Positions 61,401 through 64,000 of a DNA stretch of 64,000 nt are shown here, one piece after another; within the stretch, counting starts at the first letter, position 1; each line of letters opens with the position of its first letter. Source of the stretch: Tetraselmis striata (lineage: Eukaryota; Chlorophyta; Chlorodendrophyceae; Chlorodendrales; Chlorodendraceae); NCBI GenBank assembly GCA_006384855.1, contig VCJN01002920.1, positions 1-64,000 on the forward strand, read 5' to 3'. A model generated the notes under the pieces. It was not told the DNA's origin. It made no database searches and saw nothing but the letters and a program-made list of their open reading frames with translations. Position numbers and translations under genes: made by a program.

Positions 61401-62961
61401 CACCCAAAGCCTCTGTCGACCCGCGCGCTCTCCCAGGCTGAGTCTCTGATGCTGCATGCAGGAGCTCGACTTCCTGCGAGCCGAGTCCGAGCGGCATCAC
61501 CTTGCCTCCGCCACGCGCGTACGGGCGCTTGAGGCGGAAGTCGCCGAGTTTAAGGCCCTGAACGACGAGCTGTCGAGCCACATGGACGAGCTTGTCGCGG
61601 CAATGGAGGAGCAAAACGCCACGAATGCGCGTCTGCGGGAGGTTCGTTGGTTTCCCACCCACCGCCCTCCTGGCGCGACTTGCTGTCTCGGCCGACGCGA
61701 CTTATTTCTGTCGGACCGACCCACTGGATCGCAGAGGCTGAGCGCGGTGCCAGACGTGGAGCAGCTCCGCGAGGGGCTCAGTCGGGCGGAGGAGCGCGCT
61801 GCGCAGCTGTCGAGCGAGGTGGAGGTGGTAACTTCTGTGGCAGAGAACCTGCGCGCCCGAGAGGCGGAGGTTACGGAGGAGGGCGCGGCGGCCACTGCGC
61901 GCGCCGAGGCCCTCGCGAGCGAGCTGGCCGCAGCCAAGCTTCGCGAAGAAGAGCTGGAGGAGTTGGTGGCCGCACTAGAGGAGGAAAACCCAGCGGCCAC
62001 GCCTTCACGCAGTCGGACCGAGGGGCAGCTCCGCCACCGGCTGGAGCACCTCGAGCGCGAGCTGGAGCGCGAGCAGGCGGCCGGGGAAGAGGTGCGTTGT
62101 TGTACCTCCGTGGGGACGCGGACGGCCCCGCCATTCCTGTTGTTGGCGACGTCTCTGATCGTCGTGCGGTGCAGGCGCGCTCCCTTCTGCAGGCCAAGTC
62201 GCAGCAGCTGCAGGCGGCGAATGATGAGCTGGACGCCGCGCAGAAGACGTCTCAGTCCAACGACAGGTAAGTTGGGGCACCGTCACGACTCTTTTCCCAA
62301 CCCCCGTTATTCCTGAAGTCGATGGCATCCCAGCGGCTGGCGGCCAACTGCAAGTCGTTGCCCCCTGCAGTCTGGCATACCTCGAGTCGGAGCGCGCGGC
62401 GCTGAAGGACGAGCTACTGCTGCAGCGAGAGGCGGTGGACGAGGCCGCAGGAGAGCTGGCCGGCATGGTGGAGGTCAACCTGCAGCTGCAGGAGGAGGTG
62501 GCCACCCTCAAACGTCGCGCAGAGGCCTCCGAGAGCCGCGAGGTGGGGAGAAGGCGCTGCTTACCACCTGTGGCAGAGCCTGAGCTGCCACTCGGTCCAT
62601 CTGCGCGGCCTCGTTCCGCTGATTGACGAGCATGCACTGCGCATGCCGTTTCTGTTCTCAGAGCCGGCTGGAGTCTGAGCTCACCAAGCTGGCGGGACAG
62701 CACAACATCTCGCAGCGCATTCACCACATGCAGAAGGTGAAGGAGGAGAACGCGCTGCTGCGCGCGGAGGTGGTGCAAGTGCGCGAGGAGCTGCGCCGCG
62801 TCCAGCACCGCTGCCATCTGCTGCAGGAGTCGCAGGCGGGCGCAGTCCGGTCCGCCCACAACAGCCAGCAGCCTCCGCGCTCTGGGGGCAGCGGCAAACG
62901 CACCCCCATCGTGTGGCAGCCCCCGCCCAAGCCGGCAGATGAGTCTGAGGCCGACCCGTGA
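56849..62961 (+). CDS. Kinesin-12-type motor protein, 18 exons, 1409 aa
   Basis: Plus-end microtubule motor of the KIF15/POK/PAKRP (kinesin-12) type, which acts in spindles and, in plants, the phragmoplast. Exons: 56849-57046, 57288-57530, 57635-57680, 57842-57970, 58062-58201, 58327-58392, 58523-58865, 58989-59161, 59250-59474, 59556-59714, 59802-60782, 60868-61161, 61249-61380, 61462-61641, 61735-62091, 62175-62266, 62371-62542, 62662-62961. Every join keeps frame. A Ser/Pro/Arg-rich head of about 147 aa precedes the motor: VCIRVRPL, P-loop [25 protein letters not shown], switch [11 protein letters not shown], switch II LVDLAGSE, then [18 protein letters not shown] and [21 protein letters not shown] coiled coil of some 900 aa follows; the tail is basic/proline-rich. 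The ATG context (GAAATGG) is good. Introns 2, 4 and 7 areas carry C runs. Confidence 0.93.
57185..57218 (+). repeat. Pure C run in kinesin intron 1
   Basis: About 34 C residues on the sense strand. Similar runs lie in the introns at 57792-57824 and 58397-58430. All three keep the same orientation relative to the gene. Confidence 0.9.
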
Positions 62962-63084
62962 TTGGAGCGATGAACCGTTTAGACTGGACGTTGAGCTTTG
63001 TCTCAGCTGCTACTAGTCTTAGAAGCTTTCGTGCGTCGTTGGCGAGATGCATTGTTGCCACCGGGATCGTCAACAGTCCCACTA

Positions 63085-63117
63085 TTGTGTTGTGTTGTGT
63101 TGTGTTGCGTTGCGTTG
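63085..63117 (+). repeat. TGTTG microsatellite in the kinesin 3' region
   Basis: About six 5-base units, TGTTG changing to CGTTG. Confidence 0.8.
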
Positions 63118-63203
63118 GCGGTGGTGGGGGCATGCATAGAGTGCAGGCCGAGTGCTGGGGGCCGGCGGGCAAAGGCCTCCCATCAACGCTTCGGCACCCA
63201 ACA

Positions 63204-63208
63204 TGTAA
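63204..63208 (+). terminator. TGTAA poly(A)-type signal after the kinesin gene
   Basis: TGTAA lies 243 bases after the kinesin stop, the same signal type as for the CTL and tubulin genes. Confidence 0.5.
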
Positions 63209-64000
63209 CACATGCCAGCCCTACGTCGTCCAGCACCGCTGATGCCTCAGCATGTGCCACGGCCTCTCCACTGTGCCGCTGAGAAGCGGAGCGCCTGCAG
63301 CAGCGGCGGAGTGTTGTACAGATATTCAATGTCGGCTCTACACTGTGTTGTAGTCTGTGAAAACTTTGGGTGATTACACCCAGACTTCAGATCGGTATCT
63401 GTGAGGGCACATGAAGACACGATGATGCGGGAACGGCATCCCTGCTACGGCGCTGATGTGATTATCACGGGCGGCCAAACATCCCGACCGTCGAAAACAC
63501 ACATATCTTGTCTTCCCTCACAGGCAGGTCAGCAGCAAGATGCGCCACCGCGCACCGCCAGCCGAGGCTACCTTTGCCGACGGCCTGCCCGGCGGCGGCA
63601 CATTGGTCTGAAAGACACTGCCATCACGGCATGAAGATCAGTGCAGCCATATGCGCAGGGAGTTTCTCCTCCTTTGTGGCCGGGATGAAGCGGTACACAT
63701 GAAGGCGTCCCTTCGTGCACAACATGCTCTGAGGTGAGTGTTTTAAGGCAACAGAGAGGACGATGATTTCAATAATATTCAAAACTATTAATACTATCTA
63801 AAAGGCTTCCGCTGCGGTGCTACCCTCGTTGCGCTGCTATCAGGCTGTCAGCGCTGTAAACCGAAAATATGCCCACATGTGGAAAGCCATGCTGGCGGAC
63901 AGGCAGCTCAAGCAATGGGATCGCCTCCGCTCTGCTGAGGGGTCCCTTACTAATAATATGCGGGGCGTCGGCAGTCCTCACTACTGCTCTGCGCCGATCA
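63209..64000. other. Right-end spacer
   Basis: A minus-strand frame around 63715-63630 reads RLHVYRFIPATKEEKLPAHM before a stop and could be a last exon of a gene lying further right. Evidence is too thin to call it. Confidence 0.3.

Noticed and set aside
63630-63715. Possible terminal exon on the minus strand
   Set aside because: Only about 28 codons, with no recognisable family or splice context within the window.

Overview
The window looks like nuclear DNA of a green alga (Chlorophyta). Six genes with conserved or family-recognisable products are GC-rich and split by short GT-AG introns. The beta-tubulin is very close to the chlorophyte type. TGTAA poly(A)-type motifs lie downstream of the transporter, tubulin and kinesin genes. 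Long pure C or G runs sit in introns and spacers. The species cannot be named from the sequence alone. Exon joins were made by eye from reading-frame continuity, splice signals and remembered family patterns; no alignment or transcript was available.

Host genes lie mostly in the outer parts. From left to right: a choline-transporter-like (SLC44/CTL) gene (269-2682, +) carrying apparent single-base indels; beta-tubulin (4599-6808, -); UTP6, a U3 snoRNP / small-subunit processome protein (18816-22686, +); a two-motif aspartyl protease with a transit-like plus twin-arginine leader (23192-24944, -), convergent with UTP6; a DUF1997-like gene (about 38484-39647, -); and a full-length kinesin-12-type motor of 18 exons (56849-62961, +). 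Exon-like stretches of unknown identity lie at 36.3-38.5 kb on the - strand.

Much of the rest is mobile DNA. (1) At 7254-10301 there is a compact tyrosine-recombinase element with complete split direct repeats (26-bp and 56-bp pairs). It has a gag-like ORF and a recombinase ORF but no room for reverse transcriptase. (2) At 28114-31310 lies a 5'-truncated DIRS-like relative with RT, RNase H and recombinase, abutted head-to-head by a 5'-truncated Ty3/gypsy chromovirus (about 31330-34418) that ends in a candidate LTR (34419-35080). (3) Fragments of two LINE families lie at 10.5-11.3, 17.5-18.0, 26.1-28.1 and 49.5-50.7 kb; those at 26.1-28.1 kb are arranged in opposing orientations. (4) At 41520-48885 there is a 7.37-kb palindromic DNA transposon with near 2-kb terminal inverted repeats and a perfect 8-bp target duplication. 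Its core carries satellite-like tandem repeats, including a 189-bp monomer arranged as a 378-bp dimer. (5) Two further foldback elements lie at 51.3-52.4 and 55.4-56.3 kb. (6) A decayed DIRS-like element with recombinase motifs lies at 52.9-54.75 kb.

The most unusual items are the RT-less split-repeat element beside its RT-bearing relative, the giant palindromic transposon with a satellite core, and an 11-bp motif (GTAGCGACTAC) that recurs in and near several repeat structures.
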